NCBI RefSeq assembly: GCF_009363655.1 | Contig: NZ_CP045393.1 | Location: forward strand, 248,001 to 312,000 | Length of the DNA stretch: 64,000 nucleotides | Direction: 5' to 3' | From: Roseovarius sp. THAF27 | GTDB lineage: Bacteria > Pseudomonadota > Alphaproteobacteria > Rhodobacterales > Rhodobacteraceae | Shown here: one piece after another, positions 53,140 to 61,825 of the stretch | Numbering within the stretch: position 1 is the stretch's first letter | How the letters are laid out: each line of letters opens with the position of its first letter | Program-made: the position numbers and the translations under genes | Notes under the pieces: generated by a model | What the model was told of the DNA's origin: nothing | Seen by the model: the letters and a program-made list of their open reading frames with translations, nothing else | Databases searched by the model: none

Positions 53140-54483
53140 TCAGCCTTTCGAGAACTCGGGGTAGGCTTCCATCCCCAGTTCCGACATGTCGAGGCCGTTG
53201 ATCTCGTCCTCTTCGCTGACGCGGATGCCCATGACAGCCTTGAGGATGAACCAGATGATCAGGCTGGCCACGAAGGTGAACACACCGTAGGCCACGATGC
53301 CGGTCAGCTGCGTCATCAGGTTGGCGTCGCCGTTGTAGAAGATCACGGCGATGGTGCCCCAGATCCCGGCGAAGAGGTGCACCGGAACGGCGCCGACCAC
53401 GTCGTCGATCTTCAGCTTGTCGAGCATCGGGATGGTCAGGACCACGATCACGCCACCGACGGCACCGATCCAGAGCGCGCCGAAGAGCGTGGGCGCCAGC
53501 GGTTCGGCGGTGATCGAGACGAGACCCGCAAGAGCACCGTTGAGCACCATGGTAAGGTCAGGCTTCTTGTACATCACCTGGCTGAGGATCAGCGCGGTCA
53601 CGGCACCGGCCGCCGCGGCCATGTTGGTGTTGGCGAAGATGCGGCTGACGTCCGAGACATCCCCCACGGTGCCCATGGCCAGCTGCGAGCCGCCGTTGAA
53701 GCCGAACCAGCCGAGCCACAGGATGAACGTGCCCAGGGTGGCGAGCGCCAGGTTGGAGCCGGGCATAGGGGTGACCTTGCCGTCCTTGCCGTACTTGCCC
53801 AGGCGCGGGCCCAGCACGATGGCGCCGGCGAGAGCCGCCCAGCCGCCGACGGAGTGCACGACGGTCGAGCCGGCGAAGTCCTGGAAGCCGGCGGCGTCGA
53901 GCCAGCCTGCGCCCCATTTCCACGAGCCCGAGATCGGGTACATGAAGCCGGTCAGGATGACGACGAAGATCAGGAACGGCCACAGCTTGATCCGTTCGGC
54001 CAGCGCGCCCGACACGATCGAGGCGGTGGCGGCGACGAACACGAGCTGGAAGAAGAAGTCCGAGCCGATCGACGCGTAATCAAGCGCCGCATCGGCTGCG
54101 GCGACGCCGACCGGATCGAGCACGGTCTGCCCGCCGATGGCGAAGTAGCCGTTGAAGTCGCCCGGGTACATCGTGTTGAAGCCGACGAGCCAGTACATGA
54201 TCGCGGCAATCGAGAAGAGCGCGATGTTCTTGGTCATCTGCATGGTCACGTTCTTGGAGCGCACCAGCCCGCCTTCGAGCATGGCAAAGCCCGCGGCCAT
54301 GAAGAACACCAGAAAGCCTGCCATGCAGAACAGCAGGGTCGTCATGATGTAGGGGCCGATCTCGTCAAAGCCGGGTGCGGCGGCCTCGGCTTCGGCGGCT
54401 TCGGCCGCTTCCTGAGCAAAGCCGAGTTGGGGCAGGACCGCGATTGCGGTTGCGGCGAGCCCCAGATGAATAAAGCGTTTCAT
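53140..54483 (-). CDS. amtB: Ammonium transporter AmtB
   Basis: 447 residues with a cleavable signal peptide (1-23, QLGFAQ), an acidic Ala/Glu-rich linker and eleven membrane helices. Amt trimers conduct ammonium. Family signatures are FMAAGFAMLEGGLVRSKNV near 62-80, DFAGSTVVHSVGGWAALAGA (first pore His) near 187-206 and VGAVPVHLFAGIWGT (second pore His). The ATG at 54481-54483 is chosen; in-frame codons upstream show no signal peptide. It follows glnK by 28 bases, the usual order for PII-gated transport. Confidence 0.96.
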   Translation of the reverse strand: MKRFIHLGLAATAIAVLPQLGFAQEAAEAAEAEAAAPGFDEIGPYIMTTLLFCMAGFLVFFMAAGFAMLEGGLVRSKNVTMQMTKNIALFSIAAIMYWLVGFNTMYPGDFNGYFAIGGQTVLDPVGVAAADAALDYASIGSDFFFQLVFVAATASIVSGALAERIKLWPFLIFVVILTGFMYPISGSWKWGAGWLDAAGFQDFAGSTVVHSVGGWAALAGAIVLGPRLGKYGKDGKVTPMPGSNLALATLGTFILWLGWFGFNGGSQLAMGTVGDVSDVSRIFANTNMAAAAGAVTALILSQVMYKKPDLTMVLNGALAGLVSITAEPLAPTLFGALWIGAVGGVIVVLTIPMLDKLKIDDVVGAVPVHLFAGIWGTIAVIFYNGDANLMTQLTGIVAYGVFTFVASLIIWFILKAVMGIRVSEEDEINGLDMSELGMEAYPEFSKG

Positions 54484-54511
54484 AGTGATGTTATCCCTTC
54501 TATCGCGCGTC

Positions 54512-54850
54512 TTAAAGCGCGTCATCGTTGGTTTCGCCGGTGCGCACGCGCATGGCCTGTCCGATATCGAGCACGAAGATCTTGCCGTCGCCGATCTTGC
54601 CGGTGCGCGCGGTCGTCGCGATGGTCTCGACCACCTGGTCGACCATGCCGGCGGTGACGGCGATCTCGAGCTTGATCTTGGGTACGAAATTCACGGCGTA
54701 TTCCGCGCCGCGGTAGATCTCGGTGTGACCCGATTGAGAGCCGAAGCCCTTGATCTCGGTCACCATCATGCCGCGCACGCCGATCCCCGTCAGCGCTTCG
54801 CGCACATCTTCAAGCTTGAACGGCTTGATGGTTGCAATGATGAGTTTCAC
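54512..54850 (-). CDS. glnK: Nitrogen regulatory PII protein GlnK
   Basis: 112 residues, exactly the PII length. GlnK senses 2-oxoglutarate and ATP/ADP, is uridylylated on Tyr51 of the T-loop (GHTEIYRGAEYAVNFVPK) and plugs AmtB when nitrogen is sufficient. MKLIIATIKPFKLEDV at the start and TARTGKIGDGKIFV near 83-96 are diagnostic. The ATG at 54848-54850 has AAAGGGACATCTG upstream. First gene of the glnK-amtB unit. Confidence 0.97.
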   Translation of the reverse strand: MKLIIATIKPFKLEDVREALTGIGVRGMMVTEIKGFGSQSGHTEIYRGAEYAVNFVPKIKLEIAVTAGMVDQVVETIATTARTGKIGDGKIFVLDIGQAMRVRTGETNDDAL

Positions 54851-54960
54851 AGATGTCCCTTTCGGTTGCTTGGGCGAGGTTGATTTCGCTGATGCAGAAA
54901 GTGACGGAGATGCGGCGGGCGGGAAGAGTGAGCGCCGGGGAAGCGGGCGGAAATCGTCGG

Positions 54961-54982
54961 ATTATGCACAAATTATGCGCAA
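54961..54982. promoter_or_regulatory. Tandem 11-base repeat in the glnK / PBP intergenic region
   Basis: ATTATGCACAA is followed directly by ATTATGCGCAA, one helical turn apart, 111 bases upstream of glnK and ~200 upstream of the PBP gene in an AT-rich stretch (continuing ATTCATCATTAATGAC). I saw no sigma-54 promoter or standard NtrC box in the 329-base gap. The spacing suggests cooperative binding of a regulator. Confidence 0.4.
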
Positions 54983-55179
54983 TTCATCATTAATGACTAA
55001 TAAATAGGCAGATAAGAATCGCATTCGGGCGGGCTGCGCTTCGGCGACATGCCGCCGGTGGCGGGGCGGATGGCGGGCCGACGTGACGCGACGCAGCAGG
55101 CCCGGAGATGCATTTCGGGGGTCTACTTTCGGTGACAGGACCTGTAAACTGCAACAAAAGAGGTCCGAGCAGGTAGGGC

Positions 55180-57372
55180 ATGGGAAACCAGGGGCGAAAA
55201 GCGCCGCGACTCGTTGCAGACAGGCGATACGGCAAGACAACCAAGACACCGGCAAAGAGCCGGGCCAAGACGGCTGCCCGCAAGCCGGCGAAACCGGCGC
55301 GCACGCGGCGGAAGAGCGGTGGCGGTTCGGGCGGCGGGCGCGGCCCCGTGGCGTGGATCAAGCGCCTGTTCCGCTGGATCCTGCGGCTGTTCTGGGTCGT
55401 GACGTGGCGCGTGACCGCGGTGGCGCTGCTGGTGACGGCCCTGGCGGTGGCCTATGTCTATGCGGGGTTGCCGGATGTGCGCGCGCTGCTGGACGGGCGG
55501 GCGCGCGGGTCGGTCACGATGCTGGACCGGGAGGGCGACGTCTTTGCCTGGCGGGGCGACCAGTTCGGCGGCGTGGTGACCGCCGATACGGTCAGCCCGG
55601 ATCTGCGCAACGCGGTGCTGGCCACCGAGGACAAACGGTTCTACCGGCATTTCGGCCTGAGCCCGCGCGGCATTGCCAGCGCCATCCGCATCAACCTGAG
55701 CGAGGGGCGCGGGCCTTTGTCGGGCCATGGCGGGTCGACCATCACGCAGCAGACCGCGAAACTGTTGTGCCTGGGCGTGGAATACGACGAATCCGAGTGG
55801 GAGAGCGAGGCGGAGTACGTCCGGGACTGCCGCCGCGGATCGCTGGGCCGGAAGGCCAAGGAAGCGGTCTATGCCATGGCGATGGAGGCCAAGTATTCCA
55901 AGAACGAGATCCTGTCGATCTACCTCAATCGGGCCTATTTCGGCGGCGGCGCCTTTGGCGTGGAGGCCGCGGCGCAACGCTATTTCGGGGTGAGCGCGCG
56001 CGAGGTGAACGCGGCGCAGTCGGCGATGCTGGCGGGCCTGCTGACCGCGCCGACGCGGCTGGCGCCGACGACCAACCTGGAACGGTCGCAGAACCGCGCG
56101 GCGACGGTGCTGCGGCTGATGAACGAGCAGGGCTACCTGACCGACGCCGAGGCGCAGGCCGCCCAGGACAATCCCGCCACCCTGTCGGAGGCCGCCGCGG
56201 CGCAGGCGGGGGGGTATTTCGCGGACTGGGTGATGGACAGCGGGCCGGAACTGTTCACCCGCGACACGACCGAGGACGTGATCATCCAGACGACGCTGGA
56301 CCAGCGGATGCAGCGGGCCGCCGAGGAGGCACTGGACTGGGTGTTCGAGAACAAGGTCAGCGACGGGTCCGAGGCGCAGGCGGCGATCGTGGTGATGAGC
56401 GCCGACGGCGCGGTGCGGGCCATGGTGGGCGGGCGCAAGTCGCGCGTCACCGGCGCCTTCAACCGGGCGACGATGGCCAAGCGGCAGACCGGCTCCGCGT
56501 TCAAGCCGTTTGTCTATGCCACGGCGCTGGAACTGGGCTATGAGCCCACGTCGATGGTGGTGGACGAGCCCTATTGCCGCAACATTGCCGGGTCGGGCCA
56601 ATGGTGCCCGGAGAACTATGACAAGAAATTCCACGGCCGCGTGCCGCTGATCCGGGCGCTGGCGCAGTCCTACAACATCCCGGCGGTGAAGGTGGCCGAG
56701 AGCGTGGGGCTGGACCTGGTTCGCCGGGTCGCCAGCGATTTCGGCATCGACAACGACCTGGCCGAGGGGCCTGCGCTGGCGCTGGGCACGTCGGAAAGCA
56801 CGCTTCTGGAAATGACCGGGGCCTATGCGGGCATCCTGAACGGCGGATCGTCGGTGACGCCCTACGGGCTGGTCGAGCTGAAGCTGCTGGGCGACGACGA
56901 CCCGCTGATGCGCAAGAGCGGCGGCATCGGCGAGCGCGTGATCCAGCAGGAGGCGGCGCAGAAGCTGACGGGCATGATGTACGAGGTGGTGCAATCCGGC
57001 ACCGGCGCGCGCGCCAAGCTGCCCGACCGTCAGGCCGCCGGCAAGACCGGCACGACGCAGGCGGCGCGGGATGCGTGGTTCCTGGGGTTCACGGCGGATT
57101 ACGTCACCGGCGTCTGGATGGGCTACGACGACAACACCCCGCTGAAAGGCGTGACCGGCGGCGGCCTGCCCGCGGATATCTGGCGCGAGACGATGGTGCG
57201 GGTGAACGAGGGCGTGCCGGTCAGCGACCTGCCGATGATCTTCGTGCAGCCCGAGCCGGAGCCGCAGGTTCAGCAGCAGTGGCCGCAACAGCAACAGCCG
57301 CAGGGTGGCCGGGACAACACGATCAACCGGATGCTGGAAGAGCTGTTGGAGGGGACAGGCAACCGAAGGTGA
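55180..57372 (+). CDS. Class A penicillin-binding protein (PBP1-type)
   Basis: 730 residues. It polymerises glycan strands and cross-links peptidoglycan. A basic, Lys/Ala/Arg-rich cytoplasmic tail (1-65) precedes a membrane anchor at about 80-98. The glycosyltransferase domain has catalytic Glu150 in LATEDKRFYRHFG and GGSTITQQTAK. The transpeptidase domain has Ser439 in GSAFKPFVYA (Ser-x-x-Lys), SYN in AQSYNIPA and K622-T-G-T-T. The TP tail ends in a Gln/Pro-rich linker. The ATG at 55180 has AGGTAGGG upstream. It stands alone, convergent with yihY. Confidence 0.94.
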   Translation: MGNQGRKAPRLVADRRYGKTTKTPAKSRAKTAARKPAKPARTRRKSGGGSGGGRGPVAWIKRLFRWILRLFWVVTWRVTAVALLVTALAVAYVYAGLPDVRALLDGRARGSVTMLDREGDVFAWRGDQFGGVVTADTVSPDLRNAVLATEDKRFYRHFGLSPRGIASAIRINLSEGRGPLSGHGGSTITQQTAKLLCLGVEYDESEWESEAEYVRDCRRGSLGRKAKEAVYAMAMEAKYSKNEILSIYLNRAYFGGGAFGVEAAAQRYFGVSAREVNAAQSAMLAGLLTAPTRLAPTTNLERSQNRAATVLRLMNEQGYLTDAEAQAAQDNPATLSEAAAAQAGGYFADWVMDSGPELFTRDTTEDVIIQTTLDQRMQRAAEEALDWVFENKVSDGSEAQAAIVVMSADGAVRAMVGGRKSRVTGAFNRATMAKRQTGSAFKPFVYATALELGYEPTSMVVDEPYCRNIAGSGQWCPENYDKKFHGRVPLIRALAQSYNIPAVKVAESVGLDLVRRVASDFGIDNDLAEGPALALGTSESTLLEMTGAYAGILNGGSSVTPYGLVELKLLGDDDPLMRKSGGIGERVIQQEAAQKLTGMMYEVVQSGTGARAKLPDRQAAGKTGTTQAARDAWFLGFTADYVTGVWMGYDDNTPLKGVTGGGLPADIWRETMVRVNEGVPVSDLPMIFVQPEPEPQVQQQWPQQQQPQGGRDNTINRMLEELLEGTGNRR

Positions 57373-57388
57373 GGCGAGGTTGAGGCGC

Positions 57389-57405
57389 TCTGCCGATCCG
57401 GCAGA
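57389..57405. terminator. Shared hairpin between convergent PBP and yihY genes
   Basis: TCTGCCG (57389-57395) pairs with CGGCAGA (57399-57405) around ATC, midway in the 38-base gap. No T run, so it is at best a weak bidirectional terminator. Confidence 0.4.
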
Positions 57406-57410
57406 TCGAT

Positions 57411-58397
57411 TCAGTCTTTGCCGGGCGCCGCGCCGGGCGTCGCCTGGGTGCCGGCATCGGGAAAGGTATCGGATTTGACCGCGCCGCGCTGGCCTTCGGG
57501 GCGTGAGGGTCCGGTGGTGGTATCCCGGCGGGTCTGATGTTCCAGCTCGGCATTGAGCTTGGCCCCGGCCAGCACGATGAAGGACGACAGCCACAGCCAT
57601 GTCAGCAGGATGATCGCGCCTCCGAGCGTGCCGTAGGTTTCATTGTAGCTGGCGAAATTCTGGGTGTAGACCGAAAAGGCGACGGTGCCTGCCAGCCAGA
57701 GGATCATGGCGACCACCGCGCCCGGGGTGATCCAGCGCCACCTTGCGTTGCGGCGCGAGGGACCGAACCGGTAGAGCACGCCGAGACCGAGGACGGCGAG
57801 ACAGCCCAGGACGGGCCATTGCAGCCAGAGAATCGTGGTCTCGAGGGTCTCGGACAGACCCAGATAGCCGATCACGGCGGGCAGCACGATCATCAGGCCC
57901 AGCGCCGACAGCACCCCGACGATAATGAAGAGCGTCAGGGCAAGGCCGGTAGCGTAGAGCCTGACGAAGCCGCGCTTTTCCTTTTCGCCATAGGCGATGT
58001 TCATGCCTTCCATCAGGGTCATCATGCCCTTGGTCGCGCCGTAAAGCGCGAGAAGAAGACCCAGGAGTGCGGCAAGGCCGGTCGCCGCCTCGTCGCCGCC
58101 GGTGACTTTCATGATCTGGTCCTGGATGATCGCCGCCGCGTTCTCGGGCAGGATGGCGATGATCTGTTCCAGGTTGTTCGCCACGTCCTGCGGGTTCAGC
58201 AGGAAACCCGCGATGGAGATCAGGGCGACCACGGCCGGGAAGATCGCCAAGAGGCCGAAAAAGGCGACACCGGCCGAAACGACCGACATGTGGTCGGACG
58301 CGATGCCGTCCTTGAGCCGCAGGACCACGTCCCACCAGCCATGTCGCGATATGTGGTGCGGATGGTCCGCCGTGTGCCCCCGGCCTTTGTCCGGCAT
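57411..58397 (-). CDS. YihY/BrkB-family inner membrane protein
   Basis: 328 residues with six or seven membrane helices between about 40 and 275, and hydrophilic ends. Signatures of the family are VSAGVAFFGLLAIFPAVVAL near 40-59, LYGATKGMMTLMEGMNIAYGE and the C-terminal GGAIILLTWLWLSSFIVLAGAKLNAE. The old label ribonuclease BN is not supported; a transport or envelope role is likely but unproven. The C-terminal ~45 residues are polar and unrelated. The ATG at 58395-58397 is the first in frame. A hairpin lies upstream. Confidence 0.88.
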   Translation of the reverse strand: MPDKGRGHTADHPHHISRHGWWDVVLRLKDGIASDHMSVVSAGVAFFGLLAIFPAVVALISIAGFLLNPQDVANNLEQIIAILPENAAAIIQDQIMKVTGGDEAATGLAALLGLLLALYGATKGMMTLMEGMNIAYGEKEKRGFVRLYATGLALTLFIIVGVLSALGLMIVLPAVIGYLGLSETLETTILWLQWPVLGCLAVLGLGVLYRFGPSRRNARWRWITPGAVVAMILWLAGTVAFSVYTQNFASYNETYGTLGGAIILLTWLWLSSFIVLAGAKLNAELEHQTRRDTTTGPSRPEGQRGAVKSDTFPDAGTQATPGAAPGKD

Positions 58398-58441
58398 GTC
58401 AGTCTCCCGTTTGTCTTGTCCTGTTCGGGAAACGCGCGGAG

Positions 58442-58473
58442 CGGCGGAAAAGATCGTTTTTCCGCCGTTTTTT
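58442..58473 (+). terminator. Strong hairpin with T run, oriented against its neighbours
   Basis: CGGCGGAAAA (58442-58451) pairs perfectly with TTTTCCGCCG (58458-58467), followed by TTTTTT. By shape it terminates plus-strand transcription, yet both flanking genes (mlaC, yihY) are on the minus strand. It may stop antisense transcripts or work poorly in reverse for mlaC. Confidence 0.6.
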
Positions 58474-58528
58474 CCGGGAGGGCCGTGTTCGGGCCAGGAC
58501 CGGGGAAGGCCCGGGCCGGGGCACGGGA

Positions 58529-59131
58529 TCAGCCCGCGCGTTGCACGTCGGCGATCAGCGCGTCGATATTGCCGCCGTTGCGATCCAGCATGGCGCCGAT
58601 CTCGGTGCGTTCGGTGAGGCGCAGGCTGACGCCCTCGATCACCATGTCGAAGAAGAGATCGCGGCCGGAGCGGTCGGAAACGAGAAAGAGCACGGTGAAG
58701 GGCGACTTGCCGCGCAGTTTCACGTTGGCGCGGACCTCGTGCCAGGACTTGACCTGGCGCACCCCGGTCACGCTGACCTGACCGCCGACGAATTCGCGGA
58801 ACCGCTTGCCGTACTTGCGGGCGATATAGCCCTGGAAGGCGGCGGTGAAGGCGCGCATCTGGCCTGAGGAGGCGCGGCGCGAATCGGCGCCCAGGGTCGA
58901 GCGGGCGATGATGTTGACGTCGGCGTAGCGCGCGAAGATGCGTTCGAAGTCGCGGATCATGGCGCTCGTGGATTTGCCCGAGCCGATGACCCGGTTGATG
59001 TCGGCCACGACCTGGTCGATCAGCGCGCGGGCACGGCCCTCTGTCAGGGCGAGGGCGGGGGTTGCGGCGGCGGGCAGCAGCGTGAAGGCCGCGCCCGCAC
59101 CGATCAGGAAACGTCTGGACATGTCATTCAT
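58529..59131 (-). CDS. mlaC: Phospholipid-binding protein MlaC
   Basis: 200 residues. MlaC carries phospholipids across the periplasm between the outer-membrane VacJ/MlaA and the inner-membrane Mla ABC transporter. It begins MNDMSRRFLIG with a twin-arginine-like signal and cleavage near TPALA (about 28). The family phrases RARALIDQVVADINRVI, FERIFARYADVNIIARSTLG and YGKRFREFVGGQVSV are clear. The ATG at 59129-59131 has GGAGG upstream and overlaps the vacJ stop by eight bases, so the two are coupled. The Mla ABC genes are not in the window. Confidence 0.92.
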   Translation of the reverse strand: MNDMSRRFLIGAGAAFTLLPAAATPALALTEGRARALIDQVVADINRVIGSGKSTSAMIRDFERIFARYADVNIIARSTLGADSRRASSGQMRAFTAAFQGYIARKYGKRFREFVGGQVSVTGVRQVKSWHEVRANVKLRGKSPFTVLFLVSDRSGRDLFFDMVIEGVSLRLTERTEIGAMLDRNGGNIDALIADVQRAG

Positions 59132-59921
59132 CGTATGGGTCCTCCGGCAGCGCGCCGAGTTGCGCGTCATATGGATCTTCCAGCGCTCCGCCCGATCCAC
59201 CGCCGAGCTTGAAACGCCTGTTCTGACTATAGAGCGAACGCGCCTGGGCGTAACTGTCGGCGCTTTCGTAAAGGATGGAATCGATCGTGTCCGCGTACCG
59301 GCCCCGGTCGGACAGGCCCGAGGCGGCCGATGCGGCCGGGATGGCGTAGTTCGCGGGCTCGTCCAGCACGTAGCTGAGCGGGTTGGTGAAGAGATCCACC
59401 ACCTTGCCCGCGGCGGCGCGTTCGGTCGAGGGGCCGAGCAGCGGCAGTTCGAGATAGGCGCCCTCGCGGACACCCCAGACATGGAGTGTCTGGCCGAAAT
59501 CGGCATCGGTGGCCTGGGGCATGTTCAGTTCGGTCGCGGTGTCGAAGAGGCCGCCCAGGCCAATCGTGGTGTTCACGACAAAGCGATACGTGTCCTCGGT
59601 CGCGCCTTTCATGTTGCCTTGCAGGATGTTGTTCACCACCGCGCCCGGGATCGACAGGTGAAAGGCGAAGCGGCCGATCATGTTTTCGACATCGTCGGGG
59701 ATGAAGCCGGACGCGCCCTTGCCGGCGGGCCGGAGCAGCTTGCGGTCGAGCGCCCGGTTGAAGGCGTGTGTCCGGCGGTTCTCGTCCTCGTAAGGATCGA
59801 AAACCTCGCCGGGCGGGTGGCCGGCGGGCGTTGGCGTACAGCCCGAAACAGCAAGGCCGACCGCGAGGAGGAGGCCGGCCACGAGGCGCTTGGGGCGACG
59901 GGAAGAAGAGAAATTCGGCAA
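59124..59921 (-). CDS. vacJ: VacJ/MlaA outer-membrane lipoprotein
   Basis: 265 residues. VacJ (MlaA) extracts misplaced phospholipids from the outer leaflet. A lipobox LAVSGC places the lipidated Cys at 28. Family signatures are DPYEDENRRTHAFNRALDR near 42-60, VVNTTIGLGGLFDTA near 115-129, DFGQTLHVWGV and the conserved ELPLLGPSTERAAAGKVVD. The C-terminal Gly/Asp/Pro tail is variable. The ATG at 59919-59921 is the first in frame. First gene of the vacJ-mlaC unit, divergent from the type I secretion genes. Confidence 0.94.
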   Translation of the reverse strand: MPNFSSSRRPKRLVAGLLLAVGLAVSGCTPTPAGHPPGEVFDPYEDENRRTHAFNRALDRKLLRPAGKGASGFIPDDVENMIGRFAFHLSIPGAVVNNILQGNMKGATEDTYRFVVNTTIGLGGLFDTATELNMPQATDADFGQTLHVWGVREGAYLELPLLGPSTERAAAGKVVDLFTNPLSYVLDEPANYAIPAASAASGLSDRGRYADTIDSILYESADSYAQARSLYSQNRRFKLGGGSGGALEDPYDAQLGALPEDPYDE

Positions 59922-60088
59922 CGGTCAGACTTTGGTTAAACTATGCGGGTATACCTAAAGCATCGGTTCGAGATGCCCAGACACCGCGAATTGTCGGCGT
60001 AACCCTGTGGCAGATCAGTGACAACGCATGTAAGGCGGATTCGGGGAGTCGTTCAAGCGATGATGCGGCGGCGGGCGGGAAAGACGGG

Positions 60089-61825
60089 ATGCAACTGAGC
60101 AAGGCGAGACTGGACGCGGGGCGCGAGGAACTGCGCGCCGCCCGTCGCGAAAGCCGCACGCTTTACTGGTTCGTCGGCGTGCTCAGCTTTTTCGTCAACC
60201 TGCTGATGCTGACGGGTCCGCTGTACATGCTGCAGGTCTATGACCGGGTGCTGGGCAGCCGGTCGGTCGAGACGCTGATCGCGCTGAGCGTTCTGGTGGT
60301 GTTCCTCTACGGCATGATGGGCCTATTGGACTACGCACGGGGCCGGATCATGGGCCGGGTCGCGGCGCGGTTCCAGGCGCGGCTGGACCGGCGCGTGTTC
60401 GACGCGGTGATCCGCAAGGCGGCGCTGGCCCCGGACGAACATACGCAGACCGGCCTGCGCGACCTGGAAGCGGTGCAGCGGCTTATGGCCTCGCCGGTGC
60501 TGATGGCGATATTCGACATGCCGTGGACGCCGGTCTTCCTGGCCGGGATCTGGCTGTTCCACCCCTGGCTGGGGGCGCTGGCGCTGATCGGCGGGGGGAT
60601 CATCATCCTGGTCACCTTGGTCAACCAGATGGTCACCCGCCAGCCAGCGATGAAATCAGCGCGCGCCACCGGCGCGGCGGAGGCGTTGTCCAGCCAGATC
60701 CGCAACGAGTCAGAGATGGTGCAGGCGATGGGGATGCGCGACCAGGCGTTCTCGCGCTGGCAAAAGGCCCGCGACGAGTCGCTGAAATCGCAGATCGCGT
60801 CGTCGGACCTGGTGGGCACGTTCACCACGACGACGCGGACCTTCCGGCTGTTCCTGCAGTCGGCGATGCTGGGCCTGGGGGCCTACCTGGTGTTGCAGAA
60901 CGCGCTGACGCCCGGTGCGATGATCGCGGGATCGATCCTGATGGGCCGGGCGCTGGCGCCGATCGAGCTGGCCGTCGGACAGTGGGCCCTGGTGCAGCGG
61001 GCGATGCAGGGCTGGGACTCGCTGGCCCGGTTGCTGGCCCTGGTGCCGCCCGAACAGCCGCGCACGCCGCTGCCCAAGCCCAAGGCCCTGCTGGAGGTCC
61101 GGCAGGTGACGGTGGTGCCGCCGGGCGACCAGCAGGCGGCGTTGAAGACCATCAGTTTCACCGTCGGGCCGGGGCAGGCGGTGGGCGTGATCGGCCCATC
61201 GGGCGCGGGCAAGTCGACGCTGGCGCGGGCGCTGACCGGGGTCTGGCGGCCCGCGGGCGGCAAGATCCGGCTGGACGGCGCGTCGCTGGACCAGTTCGAG
61301 CCGCGGGTGCTGGGCGAGCATATCGGATACCTGCCGCAGCGCGTGCAGCTGTTCGAAGGCACCATCGCCGAGAACATATCGCGCCTTGCCGAAGAGCCCG
61401 ACCCCGCGAAGATCGTCGCGGCGGCGCGGAAGGCGGACGCGCATGACATGATCCTGAAGCTGCCCGACGGGTATGACACCCGGATCAGCGCCGGCGGCGG
61501 GCGGCTGTCGGGCGGGCAGATGCAGCGGATCGGGCTGGCGCGGGCGATGTATGGCGACCCGGTCCTGGTGGTGCTGGACGAACCCAACTCGAATCTCGAC
61601 AACGAGGGCAGCGAGGCGGTGAACCACGCGATCCGGCAGTTCAAGGCCGAGGGCAAATCGGTGCTGATCATGGCGCATCGCCCGGCGGCGATCCGCGAAT
61701 GCGACCTGCTGCTGATGCTGGACGGTGGCGTCGTGCGGTCCTTCGGGCCCAAGGACGAGGTGTTGAGGGACGTGGTGAAGAACGCCGAGGAGATCGGCCA
61801 CGCCCGGATCGGAGGCGTGCAATGA
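60089..61825 (+). CDS. Type I secretion ABC transporter (PrtD/RaxB-type, no peptidase domain)
   Basis: 578 residues. It powers export of RTX-type proteins directly out of the cell. Six membrane helices occupy about 25-310 (YWFVGVLSFFVNLLMLTGPL and YMLQVYDRVLGSRSVETL are characteristic of the PrtD branch). The ATPase has Walker A GPSGAGKST at 369-377, LSGGQ at 473-477 and Walker B VLVVLDEPNSNLD. No C39 peptidase domain precedes it. The ATG at 60089 has GGGAAAG upstream. It overlaps the HlyD-type gene by four bases. No substrate gene or TolC homologue is adjacent. Confidence 0.93.
   Translation: MQLSKARLDAGREELRAARRESRTLYWFVGVLSFFVNLLMLTGPLYMLQVYDRVLGSRSVETLIALSVLVVFLYGMMGLLDYARGRIMGRVAARFQARLDRRVFDAVIRKAALAPDEHTQTGLRDLEAVQRLMASPVLMAIFDMPWTPVFLAGIWLFHPWLGALALIGGGIIILVTLVNQMVTRQPAMKSARATGAAEALSSQIRNESEMVQAMGMRDQAFSRWQKARDESLKSQIASSDLVGTFTTTTRTFRLFLQSAMLGLGAYLVLQNALTPGAMIAGSILMGRALAPIELAVGQWALVQRAMQGWDSLARLLALVPPEQPRTPLPKPKALLEVRQVTVVPPGDQQAALKTISFTVGPGQAVGVIGPSGAGKSTLARALTGVWRPAGGKIRLDGASLDQFEPRVLGEHIGYLPQRVQLFEGTIAENISRLAEEPDPAKIVAAARKADAHDMILKLPDGYDTRISAGGGRLSGGQMQRIGLARAMYGDPVLVVLDEPNSNLDNEGSEAVNHAIRQFKAEGKSVLIMAHRPAAIRECDLLLMLDGGVVRSFGPKDEVLRDVVKNAEEIGHARIGGVQ

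Noticed and set aside
54851..55179. Sigma-54 promoter for glnK-amtB
   Set aside because: No GGCAC-N5-TTGC pattern found on the minus strand in this gap.
55123..57600. 825-codon open frame on the minus strand opposite the penicillin-binding protein
   Set aside because: An antisense artefact of high GC content; the plus-strand frame has all glycosyltransferase and transpeptidase motifs.
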